Assembly (NCBI GenBank): GCA_947650285.1
Contig: CANTFL010000332.1
Coordinates: 62,001 to 126,000 of the forward strand
Direction: 5' to 3'
Length of the DNA: 64,000 nt
Source of the DNA: Hyaloperonospora brassicae
Lineage: Eukaryota > Oomycota > Peronosporomycetes > Peronosporales > Peronosporaceae
Below are positions 34,686-48,550 of this stretch, one piece after another. A program made the translations under genes and the position numbers. Numbering within the stretch: the first letter of the stretch is position 1; the number at the start of each line of letters is the position of its first letter. The notes beneath the pieces were generated by a model. That model made no database searches. It was not told where the DNA came from and saw only the letters and a program-made list of their open reading frames with translations.

Positions 34686-37600
34686 GACCCACCACGTCAA
34701 AGTACCAGATTGGCATCGGTAAATGTGTCTCGGATCATGATCACTACTTTATGATCATGTTGGCAAGCTTTGGAGGCATACTATCTCGAATGTGTGCTTG
34801 CACAATAAAGACTCAGCACATTAGCTACGCCATACCCTATCAAAAGACCTACAAGTACAATTTCGCTAAATCTAAAACTTTAAGACCCGATTGTTTAACG
34901 TTAATTTCGTGAAAATGTACATAGATTGCTCGGTCATTTTAATATATGATTGCACTGTTTGGTGCTTCAAAAGTATCGCAAACCGGACCATGGTGATGTT
35001 CCTCATTGGACGTCCTATTATTGCACAAAACTCGATTTTAAACAACTTCATGTCAAACACATTTGGATAGATGATTTACCGCTATCATGATGCTACTTCT
35101 CCATTATTTATAAATCTTCACAGAGCTAGATGATTGAATTAAGAAGTATCATCACTGTATCGCTAAGTCGATCCGTATCTTGGACTTGACGAGGACCGAG
35201 CAAATCGCTACACAATATTAGGAAATTACCATGTTCGCCCCGATTTTGCAGTGGACATAATTATGCTTTCTCTTTGCTTCGATTATCGCGAACACATAAT
35301 GTAGTTGTGGATATGTATCATAGTTGCAGATACTTATCTTCTCCTCCATTTTTCAGAGAATTGTAAATAGTTAGTGCTTATCACTGTCGCCAATTTTATG
35401 ATTAATTTAAGATCTTATGGTCCATATCACTCCGCCATCAGCCAGTACCTTTTGGTCATTCATACTTCATAGTTACTGTCTCGCTATATTTCCCACAAGT
35501 ACATATTAAGCGCTCGTCATATGATGTGTAACCCTTGATGCGTGACTAAATGCAGAAACGAATCGGGAGGGGTGACCAGTTTGCAGCACCAAGTTCGAGT
35601 GTTTTTAAACTTTATTCTCCAATTGCCACAAATCAAACAATCTCTTTAATCTATCAGCGGGGTGTTTATACTACTTATCATTGGCACGATTCGTTTTGAG
35701 GCAAATATCATCGTTGTTAATACCTTTTTACTCTAATGCTAATGAAAAGCAATATTGTTAGCACGCTACTTTTAGTGGACCAGTCGGCACCCATACTACA
35801 ACTTTTTTTAATGGGGTAGCTATGACATCAACCTAATCAACAATTAATCGCTGTTGGGCGCGCATAGGATGGTAAGTGAGATTCTGACTTTGAGTTGTGT
35901 AATATAACATAGTGTGTAGAATTTAAAAAGTGTTTTTTAAACGGGGCTTACCGATACGAAAAAATATATTTACTGTACTTCATTGATGTGCAGCATTTTC
36001 GAATATCATTCACTTCGTCTCCACGCATAGACTACGTGTAGTTTTGGAAACGCATGCACTTTTACTGTATCGCTACAAGAACTAACAATTGTCGAATATG
36101 AATTGTGCCTATTCAACTTAGTAGCCCTTTGTGGTCTGCTAACAGACAATGATCTTTATTACCATCACGAGTATCTTATACGGTGGATAAAACAATCTTC
36201 TCCACGCGTGATTTCTACCTCCTTTGAAACCATCTCGAATGAAATGCGGTCGAATGAATGATTTTCTTTCAACGTGACCTCTTAATCGGCATTATGAGGT
36301 CGGTTATCAGAGACCATCAACATTTCATTATTAACAAGTTCATCCACAATTAACTTGTTGCCGGAAAGTAGAAAGAAGCCTTGCTTCATCAGAAAGGATA
36401 TCAACAAGCATAAGAGATAAAAGAACTGGATGCTCAATAGACGGAGCTGCTGAGATAGAAGCAAGCTAATGCTGCCGTGGAAGGGTCGACACGGGCATAT
36501 CACTCTAAATCTTACAAGATGTCATTCTTGAGTTAAAGAAGTCAAGTAAGACTTCCGATTTGGACCGTTCGTCGATTCGGACGACGCTTAAGGGATTGTC
36601 GCATCGTCAACGACTGAATGCAAGTCGATTTTCGACCAATAAAAGGTTTTTTAGAGAGCCGAAATTCAGTCCTTTGGGCTCATGCTTCACGACCCGTGTG
36701 CATTTAAACTGTCATAGATCTTTAGTACTTGACTTCGACAGGCATTTAAGCCGCCATGATCCAATTTAAACACTAGCGCCTAATTTTATAAATTCCATTG
36801 GGTAAATTCGATGTCCATGCTTACGCGTAGCACGTCCTAAACCTTGCGAGTTGCATTATGGCCAAACCGATACATGAACACACTAAAATCAAGGTGCGTA
36901 TTTAGTGTCATACCGATGGCCGTATCGAGACATGACTTTTCAGATAGGATTCGAAATCAGTACATGGAGTGATCTCAGTGGCGGAACCGAAGGATGTTAT
37001 ATGTTACAGGATTAATTTCTTCATCTACCTATCGCCCATCTAGACGCCAAAAATAGGCGGTCCGTAACGGATGAAACTCTGCTACGTGGTAACCGAACGC
37101 ACTTGATCTCCAGGATACAAACAGTTGTAGAAAGCAACAGTTCGCTTAAGACGATTACTTACGCCTATAAATGTAGTGCCCCAAACCCCATATCTGCTAC
37201 GACCGTTCAAATGACCGTCCGGCAGCCAACAGAAGTCCGAGACAGGAATCCTGCGTTGTTGCTAAGTCACAACAGCACAGCGGATTTTCAAATAGGATTG
37301 TGGTTAGTAGGGTGTACGCCCCGATGATTTAGCCCCGTCAAGAAAATCTACAAACCATTAGACGAGGGATGATCCCAACGACCAGCCTTCGTGCGTTTCT
37401 TCTCCGAGTGATACGTCGTCTCTCATCAAATTTGAATTTAACGTGAAAAACAGAAATTCGCTTCGATCATTAGTTTACTGTGGGACGTACATCAACTTTA
37501 ATCGGTCGCATTATTTTGATTATTTAAGGCTCAAATTTGTTGAGTGCGATACCATATCAAGACAATGATCGTGCGACTTGCAACCCTATTATTTGTAACT

Positions 37601-39288
37601 GTGACGAAACGTGTTGTGGACACTATTGAACAATTAAGGGTATATAGTGTACCATGAAAATTTATCGCATCGTATATTAGAAAAGTAAGATATTATCCTT
37701 GGTACAGCGTAGTTCATATGATAGAAGCTATTTATCATCTGGAAGCATGAATAGGTAAATATTCCTGCCATGTTTTTATCTTATTGCCATTTGATGAGTG
37801 TTATTGAGCGTTTCGGGTGTGTGAGATGGCTTCAATGTTGGTGCGGTCGTTGAAACGATTTCATAAGACCTCAGTGTATCTAGCCACTAGACGAAGCTGC
37901 CGGCAACTATGTATGAACAAACTTAGTATCACAGATTCACCAACGACAAAGTAGCGAAAATAGCAACATGTATTTTGGCCTATCGATCAGCATAGATGGA
38001 TACGATACATGTATACCAACAACGGTAATACGTTCTACCTAGATCGACTAGAGGTGTGGCCGTATACAACCAGGCAATGATAGAGCTACCGTAGCTAGAA
38101 TAAACTCAGGAAATATCGCCCAGATAACTGATTAAATAATTTTTTCGAACACCATCGATACACTAGATGTCCTCTTGAAATAAAAATTGATTGCAGGCAA
38201 TCGTACGCTATCTAATACATAACTCAAAATTAACCGTCGAAAACAACTTAATTGCCAGCTCTTAAACTTATATGGTACTTGAAAGTTATGCCGTGAAAAG
38301 AATAGCAGATCTGCGTAATATATCTACAGTGTACAAGTACATTACCGATATAAGATCGGCAGTGAACTTTGATGAGATCAAACAGGTGCTCAGCAGCTTA
38401 CCGATAGTCGAAAATGCTCTTGATGGGAAATTTTGGATCGAGCTATAGTCGTCTCAATCTTAATATTTTCATAAAATGACACCTTCACGCAAAGATTTGA
38501 TGGAATTAAAGGATTTAATTTCAATATTCATACCGTGCCAGTTGGTCCAGAGAAACGGCACATTTCCGTTATGTCGAAGTTTTATCGGAGAAGATCGGTG
38601 ATACAAAGACATACATACGTAATATGAAACCAGTGCTGGCACACGGTGACGGACACAATGGATCTGTGCCAGGTGTAGCAGAACCAGGTCAAGTTGCAGT
38701 ACTGGTCAAAAATGAATTGAAACCCGATTCGATGTTATAAAATATCATGCAGTTACCATTGACTCGTGAATAGGCACTAGTGGTAAATAAGTTCTTGCCG
38801 ATCGTTGAGCAGCGAGCCATGTTAGAATTTTAGGTCTTGTAAAAGTACTCCGATCTGATTTGTGCGTATGACCACATGTGGATGGTGGTTAGTACGCGAA
38901 TTTAATATGTTGAATGCCGCAACTGTACCTGTTTAGATGCTGATGGCGAGGAAGGAAGTAATAATTAATGGCATGCAAAATATTAGCGATTGTGAAACAA
39001 GAAATTAATGGTTGGATTTATCAGATGTAATGCGCAAACATGACACCCCGTAAACAGGAGTGCGCACCCGCAGTGGTATGCTCTGCAATTGACTGGCCAT
39101 GCCCATGCAAATAGGTAAAGTATGTGACCTTTTAAGAAAAGTGTAAGTATTCTGTTACATATGGTGTGGGTTTTTGCACCGAGCATAATCGTTAATGGAT
39201 TCATCTACAGCCGGAAAATTCTGGCCCTATGTACGAGCGCTAGCTGTACGCTAATCGCAGGATTTATGTCGAAGAAATCAGCAAAATT
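34686..39288. other. AT-rich region, no gene recognised
   Basis: No frame above about 75 codons on either strand and no domain recognised. Stretches near 36480-36770 and 37090-37330 have longer plus-strand frames and slightly higher GC, which suggests decayed coding DNA of mobile elements, but I could not name it. Confidence 0.5.
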
Positions 39289-39941
39289 TCACATAATGGG
39301 TTTTTTACCGGTAATAGTGCCGCACGCCCTGGTCCGTAAATAATCAAGACGTAAAAAATCACCGATTGGCCTGTATAAGTTGATGTCAAAAAGCTTCACA
39401 AGATGTATGTATGAGCAGCGAAAATTTACGAGTTCTAGCGCAAGCACGCCGCAACAACCGTTCATATTTCTTGATATTAAAGAAAAACATGGAGTGGTCG
39501 TGTAGTATAGAGTATTAGAAGTCCATTTAAAGCTATCAAGAAAAGCTATATATACTTCTCGGTGCTGGTGATTGTATACAAAGCCAAACCATTTCACGTG
39601 GTCTGTTACGCCGGAAATTTTCAATATATGTGCTTTGATGCATAATGACTTTGACGGCGTGGAGCCAGTCGTCGATTATATGTCGCGTCAGTTGCAAGTA
39701 GCGGAGCGCAATCACCCATTGCATGGCAAGATCCCTTGATATGTTTTATGCACTGGCTAAGCTTGAGTCTATAGGTTACGAGATAGACCTTTTGTAGCGT
39801 ATACGGACGGTATGTCACGATGCACGGCCGTAAGCAGTCCACATAAATTGCAAAGAGCGGATCGACGACCTTCCCATTCGCGAAGTAACCTCTCTGTGAA
39901 GTATAAAAAACAAATAGTTGAAGTCGCTTTTCATCCATCAC
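39289..39941 (-). other. Coding-like cluster of three overlapping minus-strand frames
   Basis: Frames at 39941-39621 (106 aa), 39724-39536 (62 aa) and 39624-39289 (111 aa) follow each other in shifted frames and read protein-like (DPLFAIYVDCLRPCIVTYRP; REVYIAFLDSFKWTSNTLYY). This looks like one broken gene of more than 200 residues. I do not recognise it; a mobile-element origin is likely from the context. Confidence 0.3.
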
Positions 39942-42900
39942 TCCGGCCTAATTTAAAGTCTGCGTATAATGCGGCAGTGGAGATAAGGCAACTTTTGTCA
40001 TCTTGACTAGCAGCATATTGCCATCGGCCTCACTCATGACATTAGACAGACGGACGTCCAAGGATCAGGACTCGTGATTTCGATGAGCACCTTCTCGAAT
40101 AAATGTCAATTTGCTTAGTGGCGCTTGCTAGTGGCTTATTGGTCAATATTGAACCATAAATACTACCTGAAATGGACTGGTGTATTATGCAACGATAATT
40201 ACCGCATTATCTGGACCGGACATCCCACTCATCATGATATGCAACTGCAGATCGTGTATGCATTATAACATTGCACCATTTAGTAGAAATCTTGAATCTG
40301 AAAACTACATATTCCACAATCAGACGGAACTTCTACGTTCCACGCAGGTAAAGTATATAAAAGCTGGAAAATAATGCTTGCGAAATTTTACAGTATACGA
40401 TGTTTTTTCAATTATCCTGTCCAAAGTGACAGACTCTAATAATATGATCGAAGATTTAAGCGACCGCTTTTTTAAAGTTCGTCTTTAACTCTCTATATGT
40501 TAATTGCATTACTGTTAATCTTGAAATCGTTCATCGATCGATTTAAATTTGTTGCTATTTGATGATATTCCCGAGTCGGTCGAAGCCCCATACTGTGATC
40601 ATGTCTTCACATATAAGTTCTTTTTATTGACGTAACGAATTGTCGCGTAAACTTGTCACAGATTATACCCTAGTTTTAATGCGTAAATATAACAAGTTTA
40701 ATATTTAATCACGAACCTAGTTACAAATTTTTAGTTTCTAACTTTTGGAAGCAACCTGTGAGATAAAACGTAGATTTCGTGCCCTCGCAAAGATACTCGG
40801 AGGCTAAATCAGCGCACATACATTATCAAGCAAGTTTACCAATCGCAAATTATACTTTTACAACTCGGTGCATGCATAGACATGGCATGCGCGTTTGCAA
40901 GTATAGTCATACGGCATTTATCCATATTTACCTTGTAAGTCATACTCCAATGTATAGAGATGAAATCGCATGAGCAATATACACTATTTTGGTTCACCAC
41001 TCACCGATCTCGACATCTTCCCGAGGACTAACGATGTCGATCACATCGTTTTCGAAGTCAACGAACCTAGCGCTAGCCTTTTTTAAAATTTCGGGATCCA
41101 AGGTTCTTACACATCATGAAAAACTTAGCCATCGCCAACGACTACACTAGAGAGTAATATACGATCATAACTGTCGAGTAATACCTCTTTGGTGCGCAAG
41201 ATGTGCTGTAAATTCGATAAAGGTGGATTTGCCGGATAATTACGATACGCAAGATAAGCGGTGAGTTGTGTAGAATTACATCGGAGAGATGGTAAATGGA
41301 CAAAACAAAGCGCTGAAAATCATGGGAGAGTAAACGATTGATCACTCAATCAAAGATATATAGTCATACTCAGCTTAATTATATCATCTAGGTACGTGGA
41401 GAATAAATCTGGGCAGCCATAAATAACTGCTTAAAAGTATTATCTCGCACCATTTCTTATCTATTTGTAGCTCAGGCAACGCATACAAGATTGATCTGAA
41501 TCGAATACGCGCACGCATAGTTTTGGTAACTTTTTTTGGTAAAATTATTAGAAAAGATAATTAAGGGGGACTACGAAAAAATATTTTGACAACTGGTATG
41601 CAATTAATAAATCGATCACGATCGGTCAATCACAAGGATCAATCAAAGGGATCAATTACGAACGATTGATCACGAATATTGATCGAGGTTTACTAAGAAT
41701 TGGAACAGATCGATGATCGAAATCGTATCAACAAGGACGTCACGTGGCATATATAGTAGTATTACCGCATATATCTTGTCGAAGATTCTGAGTGATGGTC
41801 CAGACAAAAGACAGAGTGTAAACTTTTTAAGTACACGTGTAGACTTCTCATATAATTTGAAATACTAGCCACCCGACGTGAAGAAGGACACATACTTCAA
41901 TTAAGTGACCTTTAATCTTTGTTTGGCCACGATTTAAAACTCTTAAGACAAACGCCCACCTACGTTCGGAAGCAGCAACATAGTAAATTCCACATTGCAA
42001 CATCTAGAGACGGCTCAAGTAGTCAAAAGGTAAGCGGACCAAGTATTTACATATTGCTTAAGACGATTTCGTCGAGTTTGGGGTGAATCATACCGATCAC
42101 CATTCAAGCTTCTCCGTCATCGTGTGACGATTCCACACGGCCACCTATAATTCCATCAAAATACGGTCAAGTATAAAGATCGACACGTTTCCACCTAATA
42201 GTCTCTTCGCGCTCTACAGACATTTGACCAAGATGAGGATATATGCAAAAGCCGGATAATCAATTTCTTACCAACAGTCGATTGTTCGGGCACCTTAGGG
42301 GAGGTCGAATTTGCAAGAAATGTTAAGCGCTACTACACCACATAGTACACAATAAGTAGGTTGAGTCTACCGATAGTATCCGTAAAAGCTCTCTTCTGAC
42401 GATTTACACGCATTACGTTCAAGATATTCACCAAAATCTTGCAATCATGTTTTAGGCATCCAGCCCTGACGTTTTAAAGTAGAGGTCGCCCCAAATTTGA
42501 AAAATCTCCTCATGATATGTCACCAACTTGTAATATTAGAGATGGATAGGCATGTTCGTATCATTTCTGCTAACAGTTAAACTTAGCACGACCATTTGTG
42601 TGACCACACATTCGATTCGATATATGCTTCTACATAGTTCTGGTCACAGTCTGGCGTAAGTCCCGATCGTATTCGAGACTATCACGTATGGCTTACAATA
42701 CGCTACAAATTTTTAAAGGGCAAATTGCTCCAACCGGTGTGCTTAGCCAGGCACTTCGTCAACACATCATCATATGTTAGATTTACTAGATATTCGACGC
42801 ATATAAGAGGTTATAATTGAATCGACTCAACGCAGAGAGACGTTACAAGAGATACCTCGTCTGTTGTGTTAAATATTCGCGTTTAATAATATCTGGTAGC

Positions 42901-45900
42901 TCTGCTTACAACTAAAAATTTGTGTACTCGGCCTTCGTGTACAAGGTGACGAGGATTGCCTATTTATTTAGAATATATAACGGGGGATTATATTTTGATG
43001 CGTTCGTATAGTTTTTTAAGTCGACCATATCTTTTTTTCCATAGTAGATCCTAGATTTTTATAAATGGGTGATTTAGGGGGCATTTCTCTCCGGGGTCAT
43101 CTCTAGAGCAGTCAATACAGCTATGATGCGGGTCTTCCCGTTTAAGGCAGGAACAGTGTGCGTATCGGGTTGATTGTTGCGTCTGATACGCCGTACCGAT
43201 TGCGATACGCACTTCATACCTACTGCGACACGTGGCAAGTTTGTGCAGTCAAATTTAAGGCAAATTCTTCGAATAGGTGATTGGATTCTTTCTCTAGATC
43301 GATCCAACGAGTGACCATCATGTTACGATGACGTTGTACATTCATTATCGAAAATGAAAACTAACAGAAAGTTTTAGTGGGCTAACAACTTCTCGCGCAT
43401 CCCTCAGAGTCGATACCTCGATGAATTGATCAAAAACATTTATTTATAGAGGTTTTCAATATTCAAGATCTAGTTTGCAATGTGTTGGAAAAACGAATGG
43501 CAATACAGAGGTAGACCACATGTTGTAGCCTCTTAAACGCCTGAGTGGTCAAGATACGTATCAAAACTACCATCTTCGTGATCGCTCGGATCGTATCATA
43601 TTCATCGACAAGATCACAAACAATTTTCGTATATCGGTCACTTGAGTCGCGTTTAAGTAAGGGGGAGATTTAATCCATAGACAAAAGATCGGACCCATGA
43701 TACCGTCGAAACTTATTCTTGATAATACAGCCATTATATTCAGCTTAAATATACTCTAGTGGCATTCCCTCATCAGCCTTGCCTTCAACTGATGGTAAAA
43801 TAGTCACTTACTAGTTGGATGCAACATACTAGTCGAAAGGTTCGATACCCTTCAGCTGGTGGCATCGTAAATCCTAGGACTTGAACCCATCGTAGCAGCA
43901 AAATTTGATATAGCTATAGTGGTCCAACACCAGGTGTGGTTGTAGATATTGACGTTGCAAGCTGCTCAGTAGCATCATAACTCGAATGGTCACCCTATTT
44001 ATAGTCTTCAGCTTCCCTTTCGACATTTATTAAGCATTCGAGTAGCTATTTTATAATTAGCCACAATTGCATATTACATACACCTGTTTATTATGCTATG
44101 TGAAAATGGAATTATTGGAACCTGTAAAATTGACCATCATGTGCCATTCCTATTTCGTCGTAAGTAAACAGTAGTATACATATCAACAGTCGCTTGTTCA
44201 TCAAGCACTTCTGTTCCTAATAATAGTTATAAGCTGTGCTGAAACTAAGATAGCCTGTTGTATATATGATTAAAAGGAACTTGAGTCGATTAGACTGTCA
44301 TCTTTACTAATATCACTTGCATGAATGAATACCTACCATACAAGAAGATCGTACAGTGATATGACGTGTGTGAGTGATATGCAGCTTTACTCCACTTATT
44401 ACTAACATACCCAAAACATTATCGAAAAAAGCCACCAATCGCTGCTAGACACTTTCATTGGATGAAAAAAGAGCAGCTTCATTCACGTCGTCGTTAATAA
44501 TGGATTATGTAAGGTCAAGAGATGTTCATCCATCTTAACTGTACCGATATTAATTTTTTAACGTTTGTATCTCTTTCCAAAAAGTAATCATAATATTCGT
44601 TGATTTGACACGCGCAGATCGTTAAGATGGCACCTGCCTATACTGTGTCAGTATATTAGCTACTATATTTTACAAGCGAGGTTGCCGTTCAACTGCTAAT
44701 TATTTTAAAGAATTCTATCAAACCTAACGATCCGCCTCTTCAGTAGAGTGCAACATAGGAATCTTGTTTTTACGAACGAGAGAAGATACTTTTTCAAGAG
44801 CAATTGGTGTAAAGAAAATATTTTGGGAACGCAAGTTTTTGGCGTTTTATAATAATTTGTATATAAAAGTTGTGTTGATTACATGACACATATGTACCTC
44901 TCGACAAAGTATTTGATATAAATCGGTCTCTTCATGACAAGGAATTTTAAATTTAAAACGACTAGACCTCAAATTTATTATTACTTCACACCAAAGACAA
45001 ACGCATGAGACATTTGTACATAGTGATACATTTGCAGCAATGATTTTTTGCGTAAATCCATATTGTCAACGCGATTTTCTAATGCAGGTGCGAGATTCTT
45101 TTTTTGAATTGAGGCGACGAATGTTTGTCGAATTTGTCATTTTGTAAATGTGTAGCTGAAAGATAAAGAAGGGAGAAGCAAACCATTTTGCGAAGATTTC
45201 CACGACGTTTTCGCAGAGTCAGTATGCAAAATCATTGCAGTGTACGACCTCGTAAGGAATCATAAAAAATAAATGTCAACCCGAATCGCAGTTGTAAAAG
45301 GTTTACATATACAAATTCTAAATTTATTGCTTGATTCACGATTATCAATAAAATCATACCTATCTTTCTCTTTGCTCTCTTGCGATGAATTTACTGGCTG
45401 AGAATACGTAGTACGGTCTAATGGAAGGAAAGGATAAGTCAAGGCGCTCCTTTTAGACCTAGGCAATGCGCAAAACTCTGCAAGGGTGATGTTGCGTCTA
45501 CCAATTCGACTGAAGGGAACAATATCATAAATAATTGAGTCGAAGGGAACGATAAATTGAAAAGTGATGAGAATAGCTCCGAATTATCGCCATTATGCGT
45601 TTTGATAATCGTACGTGAGGATTATATTTCTATATGAAAGATTATGACTAATACGCAGCGAGAAACTTTTGCCGGTTGGATTTTAAAAAGTGTCAACGAT
45701 CTTTGCTAATTGCCTATAATATTGATAGACGGCTTTTGCTGCACCTTGCACGGGACGATACATGAACACGAAGTATTGGGTATGCTAATATCAGAGAGAA
45801 GCTTTGATCAAAATGTCGTATTCAAAATCGATGCTAATTTCATTCGGCGTGATCTCGAAAAATTTTGCTTGCGGGATCGACAATTTAGTATCTTATTTCC

Positions 45901-48280
45901 TGTCTTACTCCTTAGAGGATAAAATGACTTGTTTATTTTTGCCACAAGCAACCACATAAATTATATATACCGAGGAATACGTTATAGCTCTATCGTAATG
46001 GGCCACCTCGTTATGTAAGTAGTTTTTTTTATAATTTACATGTTACTTAAGTAGGATTGCTACCTTCGGACTAGCGGATGTAGCATGTCGTATATCTAAG
46101 AAGGATTAATGAGGTCGGACTCATTAATATCTAGTAAGATATCGACACGTAGATTTAATGGTTCCCACGAGTTCAAGAAACCACTCGTACTTGGGACCAA
46201 AAGAAACAATAGTATAAACAGAGTTAAATTTGCTTAATACCTAATAATTGGACTTGAGTCTTTCTCAAGCGACAGTGTAAGCTAAGTACGGATCATTCTA
46301 GCCCCGTTGAACCCATACGATGAGTTTTTCACAAGAAATTCGTTAGTAAGGGGTGATCATTGAACAAAGCTTCGCACAACTAAATGGGTAAAAGTTAGAA
46401 ATTCGTCTTACAGATCTTTTAAATATACGAATGTTTCTGATCGGATTTGAAATCACCATATCTATTCCTTCCATCCGTTTTTGACTAACAAACGTTCTTC
46501 GTGAAGGTTGGCTTTTATAAATTTTGAGCCAAAAAATGAACTCATCCGTCCAAGACGCTTTATGCATGCTAGGTCCAGTTGATGGGTGCGTATTTGCGTC
46601 AGCCTTATCTCTAAAGGCGGCCAAGCGAATGCAGCCTTCGATCCTTTCCAAGGACTTTTGACGCTAAGTCCCTTCACGTTGGTAAATTATCACATTTTAA
46701 CCCGATACAGGATGCCAAGCGTTGTAAATAGGAATATAGAAATGTAAAGCTCATACTTATTGAATTTTGCTCAAAAAATGACCGCACAGTTTCTGTGTAA
46801 CCACAGTTCCTCAGCCTAGGCTATATCAAGAACACATTATTCTGATATCATAACTTTTATCTCATACCTAACAGGTCGCAACGTGTCTTATGATTTATGC
46901 CATGTATAAGTACCTAGATGTATGTCACGTAGAGGATAATGTATAATTACGAACCCGCATCACATCTAATTCCTGGTAAATTTTGCTTAATGGCATTATT
47001 GGGGTCATCTGCCTTCTTCTTCTTCTTAAATTGACTTCAGTATAATAACCCTGTATATTTATAATAGGTACTTCTTATCACCCCATTATTAATAGGCCTG
47101 CACTGTGTCTTCGTTCGACCTATTACCTCCGAAATGATGAGGCATATTGAATATTTGAACACATAGCTATCGGCCTAAACTCATCATCCACCAAACGACC
47201 ATAGATAGACCAATAAAATCAGCATCAATTACATTTTCCATACAGTTCTCGTCATGAATATTATCTTATTCACATCGATACATCTTGCTAAAATCTAAAA
47301 GCATAGATCCGTAACACTAGATCAGATTTCCCTTCGTTCGATTACCATCCCCTTCATGCTGTCGTCTAATAAGTACACAAATAGCAAGAATTTTGTGACA
47401 TGCAGATGTACATGATACCCATTGTGCGACTATAAGATGAGAAACGTACGACAAGACAATAAAAAGTTCACGTCTGTACGAAAAATGGGATTCGCAATGA
47501 ATTAATAGCTAATGACCGACTTTACGATAAGTATGCGCAAAAAAACGATGTTGAATGCAAGGTAAGAATACTTAGTAGTCTGGATGTAGTAAACGAAAAT
47601 GCGGACGAAGGTCAAAACATAGGTTATCTGCATCGTGCCATTTTTTCAACCCATTTTCTTTGACACATACACTATCTACGGTGTCCTACCATTTACAACT
47701 GCAAGATGATAGTTCATGTTGCAATTCCTATATGTCACAATGTAGACTTTATCCGAAGTGGCAGGTAATCCGTCTACCACTAATAAGATCAGTTGGATAT
47801 TGCTAACGTGGATAATTTGTGTCGATTCGAAAATGTGGTTTAAAATTGTACGCAACGGCGCCTGCTCATTCAACCTGTTTTGATTTTTTTACTTTTTAAT
47901 GCATTTAGGTCCATTTGCGCTTAGACTCACCTGGACCAGACGCCTGGTTTCATGTGATTACACGGTGTCCAGGGGTAATGATATAAGTGACATCAATCGA
48001 TTTTATGCCAACTTCTAATTTAACCGCTTTTCAACAAAATAAAGCGTCAAACTTTTAGCACCTGATTTTATTGCTTATCATCTATGTTCATCACTTATTT
48101 AAATTTGAATGAGCGAGTCATTACTGATCGGCTCGTTACACAATATTGGCATCAGGAAGATGCCTTTAAAATGTACACTAGGCCCTAATATATATTAAGA
48201 ATATATTGTAGCATCGTGCGGTATTTGACGTCACAGTTCTACATGGTTGTGCACCGGTCACGCAGACAATATATATCTGC
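39942..48280. other. AT-rich region, no gene recognised
   Basis: About 8.3 kb with only short frames. 46343-46677 minus has two overlapping frames that may be one broken coding piece. A GATC-dense patch lies at about 41608-41720. No tandem array, RNA gene or LTR edge recognised. Confidence 0.5.
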
Positions 48281-48550
48281 GATCTAATTTGTGGCTGAAT
48301 TTCGCATAAAGTATGAGATTTATGCCGTGTGACCCCTCAGACCTCCCGAAGGTGATCTGAGAGTACCGCGGCTCGGTTTGAACTCGACAGGGGCCCACAC
48401 CCCTCATTAAACCTTGGGGCTTTTCGGCTAGTAGGGCCTCCAGCCCACCCAACTATTACACACCCTTCGTTGCGGGTTGGCAGGGCGGCCACCCATTGGT
48501 TGGTTGCTATAGTGGTCTACTACTCGGCCACTGGGGTCGGTATAAAGTTT
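48281..48550 (-). repeat. GC-rich repeat-like segment, SINE candidate
   Basis: A sharply bounded block much richer in GC than its surroundings. On the minus strand it starts with AGTGGCCGAGTAGTAG, which resembles a Pol III A box (TGGCNNAGTNGG). GAGTTCAAACC further on resembles a B box but is too far away for a normal tRNA. It may be a SINE or a fragment of a TE. Identity unproven. Confidence 0.3.

Noticed and set aside
43630..43690. AAGGGGGAGATT purine tract resembling the end of a copia element
   Set aside because: No LTR edge follows and upstream frames do not match copia RNase H.
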